This document shows, piece by piece, positions 38,020 through 50,186 of a stretch of DNA of 64,000 nucleotides (position 1 is the stretch's first letter; each line of letters opens with the position of its first letter). The position numbers were made by a program, and so were the translations under genes. The stretch comes from Euryodendron excelsum (taxonomy: Eukaryota; Streptophyta; Magnoliopsida; Ericales; Pentaphylacaceae), in contig CM065377.1 in the NCBI GenBank assembly GCA_033060915.1, forward strand, positions 39,251,183-39,315,182, read 5' to 3'. Below the pieces are notes generated by a model. That model was given only the letters and a program-made list of their open reading frames with translations. It searched no databases and was not told the DNA's origin.

Positions 38020-41000
38020 GTACTGTGGATGAATTTGTGATTATGGAACTTGGACATATTAGAGAAGTATCCACATTCCTTGGGTAGTCGCACATAGATC
38101 CCTTTACAAGACGGAGACAGTAACGATACATTTTCTTAATACGAGGTAAGAATACTTTAATCACTGATCGACACATAATTTTTAGTTGTATGCAAACCTC
38201 CTTGTTTTGTCCGTTCTTGTTCTTATCATAGAAATTGAAGCATAACTTTGAAGAGTTTGAATCTCAAAATGAGGTTTGTTAAAAAATTAGGCATAAAAAA
38301 TCTTTGTACCCACTCCTGTTTTACTTTATTTTTTCTCCCAAATCATTCTACCGTTTCTCCTCTTCCATTGAATCCTGGTTGGCCATTTTTTTATTTATTT
38401 TTATTTACCTTGTGGTTGGAACATCCCTATATAAGCCTCCTTCCATTGTGATTATACTTTTCATATTAATAATCTCATTGTATGGAAAACAAGAAAAGCT
38501 TGTGTTGCAGGTGCTTCGTGCACACCTCATTATCCGTGTTGTTTTCTCAAAGTTCACTTCAATTTGTGATCTTTGTTTAAGTTTGGGCTCTACCGTTTCT
38601 TTAACTACGGATTAATTACCATTTGTTTATTACCATAATAAGCCAAAACAAACCAAATTTACGGACGAAGTTTCTATGCCTAAATTCAACTAGTGAACTG
38701 AATATTCTTAACAGTTAAGAACTGAAAATTATCAACTTCATCCTTCAACCTTGCCTTGTTTTCTAGTTTTACATTCATCGCTCTATTTTCCTCCTTTTTC
38801 TCTTCATTTTTTACCGGTCTGTGTGGTCTTTGTCTTCTGGTTGGTTGACTTAAAAAAGAAGCATGCTGAGTATGTAAAACATGATTTCACAAGGTAATGG
38901 AGAAACTAACATGGGTATATAAATCTCTGCCAGATTCCGAGCAAACGTTTGCCACAAAATACTGAGGGCTTTCGAGCTAAAACACGAAGGGCTGTCTCTC
39001 CATTTGAATCCCGTTCAATGGCTGATTCTGGTTGACAATCAACTATGTGAAGAGCTACATCTGCAAATATATAGAATGAAAAGGGTTAACTATAAACCTT
39101 GTCTGTAAATGTCTCTTCAGCCATTATAACTGTTTCTTCAAACAGTAAGCAAAGAATGTTTAACATCATCTTACCATACAAATCTGAACTAATGGTAGCA
39201 ATAAGTAGCCCAATGTAATCTTCTTTTGTTAGATCTTCATCCTTAGTAACCGAGTAGAGAAACCGCACCTTGTCCCTGTGACCAAACACAGCAGCCATGT
39301 GGAGCGCTGTCACCCCCTTACTTCCCCTTATAGCTGGTAAAATAATGTTCTTTTTCACTATTACCTCAGCAATTCTCGTGATTCCTGATGCGGCGGCAAA
39401 AACAAAGCGCCGTGTTATCATCTTTGTTTTGCAGTTCTAAATCACTCATAGTCATCAATTTGACTAACTCCTCGACAAACTTAGTCTGTTTGGCTCCAGC
39501 TGCTATGTGAAGGACTGTTTCCCGGCCCTTCGTGATCCTAGCAGATAGAGCAGATGGATGCAAGTTGATGAATTCTTTGGCCTTTTCCCAATCACCTTTA
39601 AGTGCAGCTTGGTATAGAGGCACATACATGCGAAGATTTATGCTGGTTTTATTCCCTGCCAAATGTTATATCAACATAAGAATAGAGTTATACTAACATA
39701 CATAACAATTGGGTTTCTCCCTAAGAAATCCAAGAAGTCTATTTAGCTATTGAGAAAACATTTGGGACATGTATAGAAATTGTTTCCTTTTCATAATAAC
39801 TAGAGCAGTACAAAGAAATTTAAAATCTTCAATTGAGAAAATCAATATGGAGAATGTGTTGGGAGTAATCTTCTAAAAGGAGATTGTAACAATTTTCACA
39901 ACTTATAACGATGACTTATAGAGATTGAGTTCCAATTTCCCCAATCCTCGGTAAAAATACAGTCCTCTAGATGAACAAGACAAAACACCACAACGTATCA
40001 CATCAATTTGTTTTTTCTTTTTCTAGCTCTTAGCAGTAGGATTCGAGGTAGCTTAGGGCTAGTTTTAGAGCTGTGATCGTAGTAAGTACCCCTATCTGTT
40101 TCTTGTAGCATGCTTATTGAAGATATCTTAGTCATTAGCCTAAGTCAACCACAAAGGTTTTGATCATCAAGGAATCAAAAACCTGTACAAAAATGCCCTC
40201 CCTTATTTCCTTCCAAAACATAAAGCTCTCCAAGGCAAGGAAGTGGTGTTTGGTCCACAATCCTTCCAATAAGATAGCAAGTACTCTAGAACACCAGAAC
40301 CAAATATCTCCAAATAATACCAAATACATTTGAGCTGGACGTGTTTGTAATTGATGGAATTAGAGATCATATATGCTAGAGGAAATGAAGAATAAAAGAA
40401 AGTATAGAAGGAGAGGAACCCACAAGAAACAAGTTGATACAAGTAGGACGCAACCAAAAATTTTGTTTAGGGGTCAAGGTAAAAAGTGTTGAATTTTGAA
40501 AGGTTAAATTTTGAAGGAATCAATACAACTTTTCTTATCATAAATGCTCAAAATCTATAAGACATTAACAAAATTTGGTCAAAGTCGAGGGGCCACCCAT
40601 TGTCTACTCCTAGTTTTGTCTTGAATACGAGGAGAGAGCCCATAGATTGCGAATGAAATAATGCCTTCTGCATCCATGAAACAAACTTGCACAATTTGCA
40701 CAAGAGAAAACTCATCCCTGTCTAATCATTTCTTCTATATCATATGGTATAGTGTACTAATCATCCACATATATTGACTATTTTCACAATACAGGTTGAT
40801 TTTCATAATACCGGTAATTCTGTTCCAATGGTAAGTAAGCAACTGCAAAAGTAAACAAGATTAGTGGCAAGAAACTATTCTAGCAAAAACTGTTTTTACT
40901 TACCATTGACACTGACCTATTCAATAGTGGAATTGATTTTTTATTTTTTTTTACCGTTGGTTACTAGTATCATAACCGTGAAACCACCGACCGTACCGTG

Positions 41001-41648
41001 GAATTTTCTATAACTAGATATGACAATTATTGATAATGTAACAGGCATTATACAAAAGCTTGCAAGTTATAAATTATGCAAATTATAACTGGGAGAGCTT
41101 ATAAATTATGCTCAAGCATGATTGTGCTACAGGAATTCATAGCGATTCTCCTTTTCTTGTTCAGTTGCAAATTATGCAATAAATGAAATGCTGAGAAAAC
41201 TAAATTAAGTACATGGGAAAGAAAGATAAAGCCTCATAAATTGTGATTCAAATATGTACTTACTGACAGATAGGAATCGAGTGTTTATCCTCGGTAGATA
41301 GTCAGGCAATGCTGCAGTTGCAGCATGGGCAGCGGGCGGTAATGGAAGAACTGATCCGGAGGGAAGTGGCGGAACCACCACCTGCGGGGATGCCAAATTC
41401 TTGGGCGGCATCTCAATTGAAACCGTGCTTTCCACATCAACTGGGGGGGTTTCTCGAATACAAAAGCTTGTAATTACCTTGCTTTTGATATTAGGAGGTT
41501 GGTCTTGGCTTCTTGAAGATAGCGCTTTTCCACAAAAGCGAGGTTCGCTGCTTGCCGCTGAGCTCCCCAGATGGCTTGTCGCCACTGAACTTGGAGCAGA
41601 GTTTCGTTCTGGGAAAAATGACTGAATCGATAGACTACGTTGCCACAT

Positions 41649-41649
41649 G

Positions 41650-41704
<55 letters not shown>
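41649..41704. repeat. (TC)n microsatellite next to the ankyrin start codon
   Basis: A TC run with one interruption just upstream of the start codon; GA on the gene's sense strand, so it lies in its 5' leader. Confidence 0.95.
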
Positions 41705-41708
<4 letters not shown>

Positions 41709-43299
41709 CTCGCAATACAATTTCAGAAATATGTAGTGATAAAATGAAGAAAGAATTCAACAATAAATGAACGAACGATTTAAGAGTAATCAGAGCCTTT
41801 GTATGCATTGAGAGAGTAGTGAATCACCCAGAACCAGAAAGGAGCTGACAGACAGGTTTCTTGGAAATTGATACTGCAGGCATTGGTGGTCTGCCAAAAA
41901 AAAAAAAAAAATTGACATGGCATTGGTGGTCTGCCGAAAAAAAAAAAAGACGCAGGGTAAGGCGCGTTAATTAGTTTCAGCCACAGAAGTCAAAATACTT
42001 TGTTGACGAAGACGAAACTGAAGTCAGCTTTTGGCTGTTTGTCTCTAAAAGTCACAAAGGTGCAGCTGCGGGAGGATGAGAATTTTTAAAGTTTATAATA
42101 TCAGTGCTAATATTATATTATTTTTTTATTTTAATTTATTTAAAATTAATATTATTAAATATATTATGTTATTTTTATACTTTCTTATATGATTTTTTAC
42201 CAAAATATTAATTATATTTAATATATAATTGACTATAAGCTAAACAAATAGGTAACTTGACTTAGCAGTTGTTGCTTTGAAGTAGAAGGAACATTTTGTT
42301 GGTCACGTTTCAAGTTTAAAATATATTTAAATATTATAACAATACACATGATAATTAATTATTGATTCAAATTAAAATTTAAAAATTTAATATTTAATTT
42401 CGAAGATTTAATTATTTGAATTTATCGATTTAACAAGGATTAGATCTCAATTAACCAGTTCAAAGACTAGAGCACAATTGTCTACATAATTAGAAGGATC
42501 GTGTCACCAACGTTTGTTGGCTTGTTGGCTTGTGGCTTTAATGATTAGAAATGAAAATGATATAAAAGCCATATAATGAATTTCCTTGCTATTGCGTTGG
42601 CTGGCAGATCAATCGCTAGGTCTAAGGTGGGATGCTCCCTCCAACGTGAAGGAACCTTCTCTAAACTAGTTCGGAATGCGCCCAATCAACATACGGAAGG
42701 GTAATGTTATATGATCACAAAATTTATACAATTTAAATACACAATGATGTCATTTCATGAGAATATTTTATTTTAAAATAGAGAATCTTGTTAACATGTG
42801 TTTTTAAGTATATTTTGTTTAATTGTACAAAATTTAAACTTTTAAATATACTTTATTTAGTTGTACAAAATGTTTTAAATTGTGAAAAAAGTGTAAACTT
42901 CAAATACTTTTGGTACAACAATATAAAATATGCTTAATATATATTTTTAGGACACATATTAGCATTAGTCTAAAACAAAACTCGATGATTTTTAATTAAA
43001 AACACTATTATTATATCATTATGGTAGAATATTTCATATAATTTTTTTTAAAAGAATAGCATTTTTCCATACTAGATGTTGCCGGGTTAGCTCTAACACA
43101 CCTCATTTGATCAAAATCAAAATTTTAACACATAGGAATGAAATTGTGCTTAAGAAATTCCTTTATCCTTTGAGAAAAAAAAAAAGAGATAAAAAGATTA
43201 AAAAAAAAAAAAAAACTCCCGAGTCATTAACTCTGCTCAGCAAACCTTCGACGTAGATGTGCTAGTGTTAAGACTCCCCGTTTTACGTACCCTCGTTAA
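41705..43299. other. Upstream region of the ankyrin gene
   Basis: No gene seen. A poly(A)-containing two-copy duplication lies at 41879-41950 (both copies contain GGCATTGGTGGTCTGCC). From about 42025 to 42260 an AT-rich block has weak inverted ends (CTGTTTGTCTCTAAAAGTC and, on the complement, CTATTTGTTTAGCTTATAG), suggestive of a MITE without clear target duplication. Confidence 0.4.
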
Positions 43300-43520
43300 A
43301 CTTGTGATACATTTTCAGAAGTATGAATCGAATTAACCAAATTAATAATTAATGAACAATTTAAAGAGTAAACAAAGTACTCTTTTCTAGTACAAAAAAG
43401 GACGCCAAGTCAATCCGAAGATTTAAAGAAACTTCCCGGACCATAGGGATGAGCCACTCTCATTGAGAAAGTAAATCATCCAGAAAGGAGTTGCAAGTTT
43501 CCTGGAAATTGATAGTTTGA
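43300..43520 (-). pseudogene. Duplicate of the ankyrin gene 5' flank
   Basis: Matches 41705-41870 in the same orientation. Shared blocks include ACA(A)TTTTCAGAA, AATGAAC(G)AA, CATCCAGAAAGGAG, and TTTCCTGGAAATTGATA versus TTTCTTGGAAATTGATA. The coding part of this copy is not present, so only a promoter or leader remnant survives. Confidence 0.65.
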
Positions 43521-45023
43521 AAATTGATCTGCACAAAAGCATCAATGCACAATTTTCAGGTATAATTGGCAAAATAACTACTTTGTTGAAACCAAACTGG
43601 ATAGGCCAGTGAAGCAGAAGCAAACTCTGGTATGAACCGTAAACTCGGCCAAAATGAGTTCGAGTCTCACTGTCATGTTATGAGCTTAATTGATACATAT
43701 AGTTTGTGGATGATTACACAATCATAATTTACTCTAAATAGGTAGGTACAATGTGGCCTCACCTTGAAAAAATTCATTGATGATGTAGTAAATTTTGCTT
43801 AACCTTCCCAAACTCTGGTGTGGATGATTGGTAGGAAACTTCAAATGGGGATATTAGTGTGGTGCCTACCAAAGACACTCCGATACCAAAATTAGGCTAG
43901 AGATAAACAAGCAAAACAATAAAGCTTAGGGGTTAGTATTTTTTCGTACCTTCTTTTGGAGATGGTGATTGCCATTTATGCAATCAAGTTGGGAAGGAGT
44001 GTGCCTTGGATCGTGGGTTGTGGGCGTCAATTGTGGTACCAGATTAAGCATGGTGGATAGAAGGCATGGATTGTGCTTCTAGTTATGGGAGTAACCGTCC
44101 CAATGATGGGATCTTGGGAGCTGATATTCAGCCAAAAAAACTCGGGATATAGCCCCGATGACGCCTGGTGCATCTCGCCGGTGTGGACTGTCCAGGTCTG
44201 GCCAGGTCTGTCTAGGTCTGTCTGGTGTAGCTGGTTAGAGGGGTACTGAAGGGTAGTCTCGGTTTGGGCACCTCTGGGCTGCCTTAGGAAGGACTGACCA
44301 GCTGCTCATTTTTCCCATATCAGATGCCCCCAATTCTCTAGGGCAGCCCTAGTCTGCTTGGGGGAATTCGAACATTGTTCTCGAGGCGTATTTATGGAGC
44401 CGTAGTTCGTAATGATTACAGTAGCTGTCGAATGGGTGCGACCCTTGGGGTGTCTGCCACGTGGCCCTTACAGGTTGGTTCTCAGCATGTGATGGGACGC
44501 TTTTGATGCTGGCCGTTGATATTGAATCACGAAGGCAATCTTGTCCGTTGCTTTTGAAACGAGAGGTTCAAGACTTGGTGGTTTACTAGAAACCCCTCAC
44601 TTTATACCCCTTGAACTCCCAGCAATTGCCTTTCCATTTTCTTTGAAAGTTCTTTATCTTCTGTTCTTGGGACCACGTCCAAGGCAATTCCAGTCCCTTT
44701 TCTTTTAGCCATCCCAACTTTGGTAAGGCGTTGTGTTTGTTTGAGTGAGGTTTTATGTTTTGGCTCTTGCCAAAGGCCATCTAGTACTACGAGTGGAGGA
44801 TTAGGGCTTCGTACCCCTTAGGGTTTGTAGGTAATCCTTCGTTCGTTGAGCCGGTGTACTGGGGTGTTCTAGAGGCGTCCACAGCCGTTTTTGAAACTCT
44901 TCGTGAGATCGAAGACCCAATGATCATGAACCCACAACCTATTGATCTTTCAACTGGTTCAGAGAGCACTGTGTCAACCGACTTGGATAGGGTGAGGCTA
45001 GATGAGGCTTCTAGTGCCTCTGT
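43521..45023. other. Unassigned, probably transposon-derived DNA
   Basis: No supported gene. A short tandem of CCAGGTCTG/CTAGGTCTG variants lies at 44188-44225. GC content rises from about 43.9 kb. A plus-strand frame reading MNPQPIDLSTGSESTVS ends where the LTR begins at 45024 and might be the start of a retroelement-associated protein cut by that insertion, but nothing confirms it. Confidence 0.4.
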
Positions 45024-48009
45024 TGTCATACCCAAATTTTTCGCACTCGAGGAAAATACACACAAGTGGAAAAAATGCAGTATTCTCTTGTTAGAACTCA
45101 TCCTCCTAGAAGAATGAGTTCGATTAGGTTTGAATTGAAAATTGATTTAATTAAAGGCTTTTGAAAAAGATTTGAAGTCGCCACCTAACTTGACTAAGGT
45201 GAGTTAGGTCACCTAAAACTAAGCACAATCTGAAGATTACACTTAGGGTTTTTGAAAAGATTTTGAAAGTTTTCTCAAAATAGGGTTTTTTAGAAAATAG
45301 ATTGTTTGGCAACCTTTGGAAAAATTTAAGCCCTCTTTGAAAACAACTCCAGTTGGTCCTTGAAAACAGTGATCTAGGTTTGGAGGTTGGTTACGTATAG
45401 GGAAGACTTACTAAGCCATCACTCTACCCTGCCATTGCGGTACCTACATGTCTATTCACCTTAGGCTCATTCATTTGGAATCTTTGATTAATAAATGTCC
45501 AAAACTATCCACTTTAAAAAGAATTATGAAAAGAAGTTTGACATAATGCATGATATACAAGTGCAAGAATTTGATTTGATTTTGAAAGTAGATTTGAAAA
45601 CAACTTGATTTGAAATTAAAATGGATTTGAAAAGATAAATTTGATTTGAAATTGGAAAGAAGGTTTTAGAAAAGATAGATTTGGTTTTCGAAAGAGAGTT
45701 TTAGAAATTGGCAACAGAGATTTAAAATAGATTTTTGAATTAGAAACTTGGAATAGAGTAAGGAATTGAAAACTTAAAAAAGGTTATGGAATTGGAAACT
45801 TAAGAAAAGTTATGAAATTGGAAGTCCAAAAAAGGTTATGATCACACCCATGATGGTTGCCTACGTATCCCTTTTTGGGAATCAGATCAGTCGTAATTCG
45901 AACACGAGTCCGATTGAAAATAAAAGCTTTTAGGTTTTAAAAAGTTTGCTTTGAAAATATTTTGATTAGAAAAAAAAATTGATTTGAAAAAGAGATTTGA
46001 TTTAGATTTAAAGAGTTCGATTTTAGAAAGTTGGATTTAAGAAAAATTTGAAAGATTTGAGTTGACTTGAAAAACTTGACTTGAAATAATTTGGAAAGTT
46101 ATAATTTAGGAAAGATTGAACTTTGGAAAACTTTAGAATTTGGAAGGTTTGAACTTAGAAAAGTTCTGTTTTAGGAAAATGTTAAATTAGGAAAGTTTTG
46201 GATTTATAAAGTTTTAACTTAGGAAAGTTTTGAATTTAGAAAGTTTTGAATTTAGGAAACTTCAACTTAGGAAAGTTTTGAATTTAGAAAACTTTGAATT
46301 AGAAAAGTTTTGGTTTTGGAAAGATTTCAATCTGAGAAAGATTTGGAATTTAAAAACTTTGATTTAAGAAAGATTTAGAAAGTTTAGAAATTAGGAAAGG
46401 TTTAAATTTAGAAAGATTGGAAAGTTTGAAATTTAGAAAGTTGAAATTTGGAAATGTTTGAAATTAGGACAGTTAGGAAAGAATTGAATTAAGAAAGAAT
46501 TGATTTCTATTTCCAAAAAGAGATAATTTGATTTTGCTTTCAAAAACAGAGAATTGGATTTAGTTTCTTAAGTTGGAAGACTAGATTTGACATGGAATTG
46601 GAAAGGATGAGATTTTAAAAATGTAGATTTAGAAAATATAATTTGACATGAAAAAGAGGTTTAGGAAACCTAAGAGTTTGATGTAAAAAATAGAATTTTG
46701 AACATCTATGATTGGATATGGAAAAGGAAAGTGAAAATTAGGGCTTCCTAATCATTGGCTCTAGGGTTTGACTTGGGTTTCAAGAAAAAGAGATTTTGGA
46801 CAGTAAATCTTTTGAAGGAGTTTCTAGAAAAGAAACTTGAAGAATGCTTTTAGAGAGTAAAACTTTTGAAGAGTTTTTGGAAAGGAGTTTGAAAAGAAGT
46901 TTTGGAAAGCAGAACTTTTGGAAAGAAGGTTTTTAGGAATGAGTTTTTTGAAAAGAGTTTGTTTTTAGAAAGTAAACATGAAAAGAGCTTTTTGAAAAAT
47001 AAATTTTTGAAGAGAACTTTTGAAAGGGGGTTTTAGAAAGTGATTTTTGGAAAGAGTTTTTAGGAAATAGATTTGAAAAGAAGTTTTAGAAAGTGGATTT
47101 GTAAAGAGGTTTTGGAAAGGATTTAAAAAGCAATTTTGGAAAGAGGAGTTGAATGTGGACTTTCATAAGTCTCTAACAATATCACTTTCCTGAAACGATT
47201 CTAATCAAGAAAAGATTAGAACCATTCTAGGATTGTGGTTTTAAAAACAACAAAGATTTGAAGAAATATAGACTATATTTGTCTCATTAGATATAACACT
47301 TTCCTAAAGCGACCCTAACCATGGAATGGCTAGAATCATCTTAGGATTGTGATTTTGAAAATAAGTTTGAAAGAGAAGATTTTTAATGTTAGTTTTGAAA
47401 GAGATTTTGATGCAAGTTTTGAAAACAAGTTTAGAAAATGATTTTAAAGAGATGTGTGAGTATGATATGCACAATGCAAGTAGGGTCGTGAACATACAAG
47501 GTTAAGGCTTGACCACATAATTAAAGGGGCCGAATTCACGTAGTCTAAGGTTAAATTAGAAGAAAACCCTCGACACGGTGACTTTCAACTATTCTTCATA
47601 CACACGAATCGGGGATTCCCTTGTTTTAAGCATACAAGAAAGGGAGGGAAGAAGATAGGGGATTAAAATAGAAAAAAATCCAAGTGGGTTTGGAGAGAGA
47701 AGAAAGAGGGGAGAAATTGCATAAACGTAAATAGAAAACCAACCTTGTGTCTTCTTCAGTTTGCTTGCTTTACTTTGCGTTGATCTTCGAGAGCTTTGAG
47801 ATTGTAGCACCTTGAGTCTTCAATGGTCGGCTTGGAGGCTTGTATCGGCGTGTATTGAGTGTATGTATGCTTAGGGTTAAAGTGTATAGGGGCTAGGGTT
47901 TGAAGAAACCTAAGAAACTAGGGTTTGAAGAGAGTTTGAGGGCTGTATATCGAGAGAGAGAGTTTCTAAACTAGATTACTGACCCCTTTCACGTAGGGAA
48001 TAGGGTCTG

Positions 48010-48017
48010 TATTTATA
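48010..48017 (-). promoter_or_regulatory. TATA box of the reverse LTR
   Basis: CTATAAATACAG on the minus strand, at the position equivalent to the TATA boxes at 50187 and 62629 in the related LTRs. Confidence 0.6.
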
Positions 48018-48362
48018 GACTAAAGAGTGACCTGGTGCTTCTTACAGTGGCGCTAGGGTTAAAAATACATTGGCGCCACTAAGAGTGGTGGTAGGCCTTT
48101 TTTTGGCCTAGTGCCACTACTAGTGGCGCTAGCCACTTAGGAAACCTTTTAAGGCGGCAAGAAATATATCTTCGACTTTTGATATGCAATGCAGAAGATT
48201 TGGGTGCCTGTCCTAGTGACTACCATGCATTTTTTTATCCTAGCTCCTCTAGGAGTGACTTCGGATGGTACGGGAATGTTCCAGAAGGGAGAAAATAGGT
48301 AGAAACCCTTGAAATAGTGTTCCAGGGGTAATGGACTAGAAAAACCAGGTCGAAATTGTCGA

Positions 48363-48367
48363 CTGAA
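48363..48367 (+). repeat. Target-site duplication of the solo LTR, left copy
   Basis: CTGAA, against CTGAG at 53513-53517: four of five bases match, consistent with one later substitution. Confidence 0.65.
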
Positions 48368-48599
48368 TGTAAGCACCCCATTTTTGACCGCTCGGCAGTC
48401 TACACTCTGTCCAGACTTGTTTTCAAGTCATTATGGACATATTCCAATCGAATCCAATCCTCTAGTCCAAATTCCGTCTTTCCATCGCTTCGCGGGCCTG
48501 TCAGGCCCAAATAGAGGCAAAATGACTAAAATGCCCTTAGGGGCATTATCCTTTCTTATTCCAATTCCAGTCCCTCTCTTGAGACAGTTTATTCCTCAA

Positions 48600-49250
48600 G
48601 ATGGTCCGAGTAGCAAAACTACTCACGAAACCATCGGAGTGGCGGAAACACTCACAAAACCGTCAGAGTGGCGGAAACACTCACAAAACCGTCAGAGTGG
48701 CGGAAACACTCAAAAAACCGTTAGGGTGGCGGAAACACTCACAAAACCGTTAGAGTGGCGGAAACACTCACAAAACCGTCAGAGTGGCGGAAATACTCAC
48801 AACACCGTTAGAGTGGCGGAAACACTCAAAACCCAGGCACGTCTCTTCGGAGTCGGAAAGACCCCTTTCCAATCCCTCTCTCGAGACAGTTTATTCCTCG
48901 AGACGGTTCCAATCCAGGCACGTCTCTTCGGAGACGATAAGACCCCTTTCCAATCCCTCTCTCGAGACAGTTTATTCCTCGAGACGGTCCGAGTAGCAAA
49001 ACTACTCACATAACCGTTAGAGTAGCGGAAATACTCACAGAGCCGTCCGAGTAGCGGAAATACTCAACCGTTAGAGTAGCGAAAATACTCACAGACCCGT
49101 TAGAGTAGCGAAAATACTCACAGAACCGTTAAAGTAGCGGAAATACTCACAGAGCCGTTAGAGTAGCGGAAATACTCTCAAATCGTCAACCCTGTCCGAG
49201 TAGCGGAAATACTCAACCCCGTCCGAGTAGCGGAAATACTCAACACCTAG
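48600..49250 (+). repeat. Minisatellite of GAGT-CGG-ACTC palindromic units
   Basis: About twenty units of roughly 24-29 bp, each holding GAGTGGCGGAAACACTC or GAGTAGCGGAAATACTC, where GAGT and ACTC pair around a short loop, followed by ACAAAACCGT or a variant. The array is broken in the middle by the 81 bp duplication. It gives a long open frame (48384-49013) that is a by-product of the repeat. Confidence 0.9.
48836..48998 (+). repeat. 81 bp tandem duplication inside the minisatellite
   Basis: Two copies begin AGGCACGTCTCTTCGGAG near 48836 and 48917; both contain CGAGACAGTTTATTCCTCGA. Confidence 0.9.
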
Positions 49251-49334
49251 GCCAATACCCATGTTTGTTAGCTCACTTCGGTGAAAAATAACCAGACTAC
49301 CCTTAGGGCCTTTTCCGAGACTTTTCGGTCAAGA

Positions 49335-49961
49335 TGACCATTTTGCCCCTAAGCATCCGAATGCCCCGGGAACCACACCGGCTCTGGGTATCAAACCGGT
49401 AACCCCCTGAGAATACTTTTTATAGTGTTCTCGACCTTCCGTTACCTTTCCGGACCATTCCGAGTCAGTTCCGGCCAACCCGGTACAAAATGACCGTTTT
49501 GCCCCTGGAGGGCCGGTCTCCTTCTTCGACCACACCGGCTTTGCGTATCAAACCGGTAACGTCCCGGGAATACTTTTTATAGTGTTCTCGACCTTCCTTT
49601 ACCTTTCCGGACCATTCCGAGTCAGTTCCGGCAAACCCGGTACAAAATGACCGTTTCACCTCTAAAGGGCCGGTCTCCATTTCCGACCACGCCGGCCCTG
49701 AGAATCAAACCGGCAACCCCTGGGAACGTTCTAAATAATGTTTCTAGATCCCAAGTTTTCTTCCGGGACAGTTTGAGTCTGTCCCGGCAGTTTTCCGGTC
49801 CGATTGACCGTTTTGCCCCTAAAGGCTCAGTCAACCTTTCCGACACATCCAATCCTCACTTTTCAAGTCAAATACCTCCAGGACACCATTTTAAGTGTTC
49901 CTGCTCCTTTCCGGCCTTCCGGGTCACTCCCGGCTCTTTCAAATCATTCCTGGACTTTCCG
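49335..49961 (+). repeat. Four tandem copies of a 157 bp repeat
   Basis: The motif TGACC(G/A)TTTTGCCCCT starts at 49335, 49491, 49648 and 49805, periods of 156, 157 and 157. Each unit also has an AACCGGTAAC-like block and a TCCGGACCATTCCGAG-like block. Related repeats recur on the opposite strand at 53530-54010 and on the plus strand at 61390-61710. Confidence 0.88.
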
Positions 49962-50072
49962 GAGTCACTCCTAGTGAAGCTAGGCTAAAATTTACATGGT
50001 AGTCACTAGTACAGGCGCCCAAATCTAGTCAAAGATACGTTGCTTGCCGACCTTAATTGTTTCCTAAATGGC

Positions 50073-50175
50073 TGGCGCCACTAGCAGTGGCGCCAAGCCA
50101 AAAAATGGCCTGGCGCCACTAGTAGTGGCGCCAGTATAAATTTTGCCCTGACGCCACTGCAACAGGCGCCAGGCT
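50073..50175 (+). repeat. GGCGCCACT hairpins upstream of the LTR TATA box
   Basis: Two perfect 10 bp stems with 3 nt loops, TGGCGCCACT-AGC and TGGCGCCACT-AGT with their complements, at 50073-50095 and 50111-50133, then a weaker third (ACGCCACTGCAACAGGCGCC). The reverse LTR has the same hairpins at about 48045-48130. Confidence 0.88.
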
Positions 50176-50186
50176 TGTCCTCCCTC

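Larger units (their letters stand above)
36633..41648 (-). pseudogene. ACD6/ITN1-like ankyrin-repeat membrane protein gene with two frame lesions
   Basis: Plasma-membrane ankyrin protein of the ACCELERATED CELL DEATH 6 / INCREASED TOLERANCE TO NaCl 1 type, linked in other plants to defence and stress signalling. Exons on the minus strand: 41264-41648 (Pro-rich N-terminus, MWQRSLSIQSF); 39175-39655 (ankyrin repeats, phase-matched to exon 1); about 38895-39060 (VALHIVDCQPE; ERDSNGETALRVLARKPS); probable short exons starting at 38163 (IKVFLPRIKKMY) and at 37857-37904; 37362-37781 (GIKQVHDKK; SRPLF-type and FHIAVMHRQEKI repeats); and 36633-37244 (PGG domain: MLFTEEHKGLVKAEE, FTVPGGND, four hydrophobic segments). 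Lesions: one extra base in the 39398-39402 run shifts ALCF to CRR, and a small deletion near 37430 replaces the NILHLA-type block and gives a stop. The 3' exon is otherwise well preserved, so decay may be recent. Confidence 0.85.
45024..48367 (-). repeat. Tat/Ogre-like gypsy LTR, reverse strand, 3' portion
   Basis: The minus-strand reading ends GGGTATGACA at 45024 and parallels 50000-53512 of the plus-strand solo LTR in order: GGCGCCACT hairpins (48050-48130), TATA box (48010-48017), the ACCGTGTCG and GTGGTCAAGCC blocks (47480-47590), a long AAACTTTCC-type low-complexity domain (45500-47400), and GTTAGGTGGCGACTTC near the end. The 5' part of this LTR lies at 53513-54775, displaced by the solo LTR. 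Confidence 0.85.

Noticed and set aside
37902..38087. Frame encoding a poly(Arg-Glu) stretch
   Set aside because: Produced by the GA microsatellite.
41401..41770. Plus-strand frames opposite ankyrin exon 1
   Set aside because: Shadow of the exon and of the TC microsatellite.
42025..42260. AT-rich block as a clear MITE
   Set aside because: Inverted ends are weak and no target duplication was found; kept only as a remark in the region entry.
43655..43690. GTTCGAGTCTC as a tRNA T-arm
   Set aside because: No acceptor stem or anticodon arm at the required distances.
45500..47400. Possible genes in the reverse LTR low-complexity region
   Set aside because: Only short frames from repeated AAAG/TTTG words; no domains.
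48384..49013. Long plus-strand frame with repeated RVAETLTK/EWRKHSQN units
   Set aside because: It is the translation of the LTR minisatellite; unit lengths keep frames open by chance, and it lies within non-coding U3.
48600..49250. CRISPR-like look of regularly spaced repeats
   Set aside because: Plant nuclear DNA; the spacers are not unique sequences, and the units are diverged tandem copies inside an LTR.
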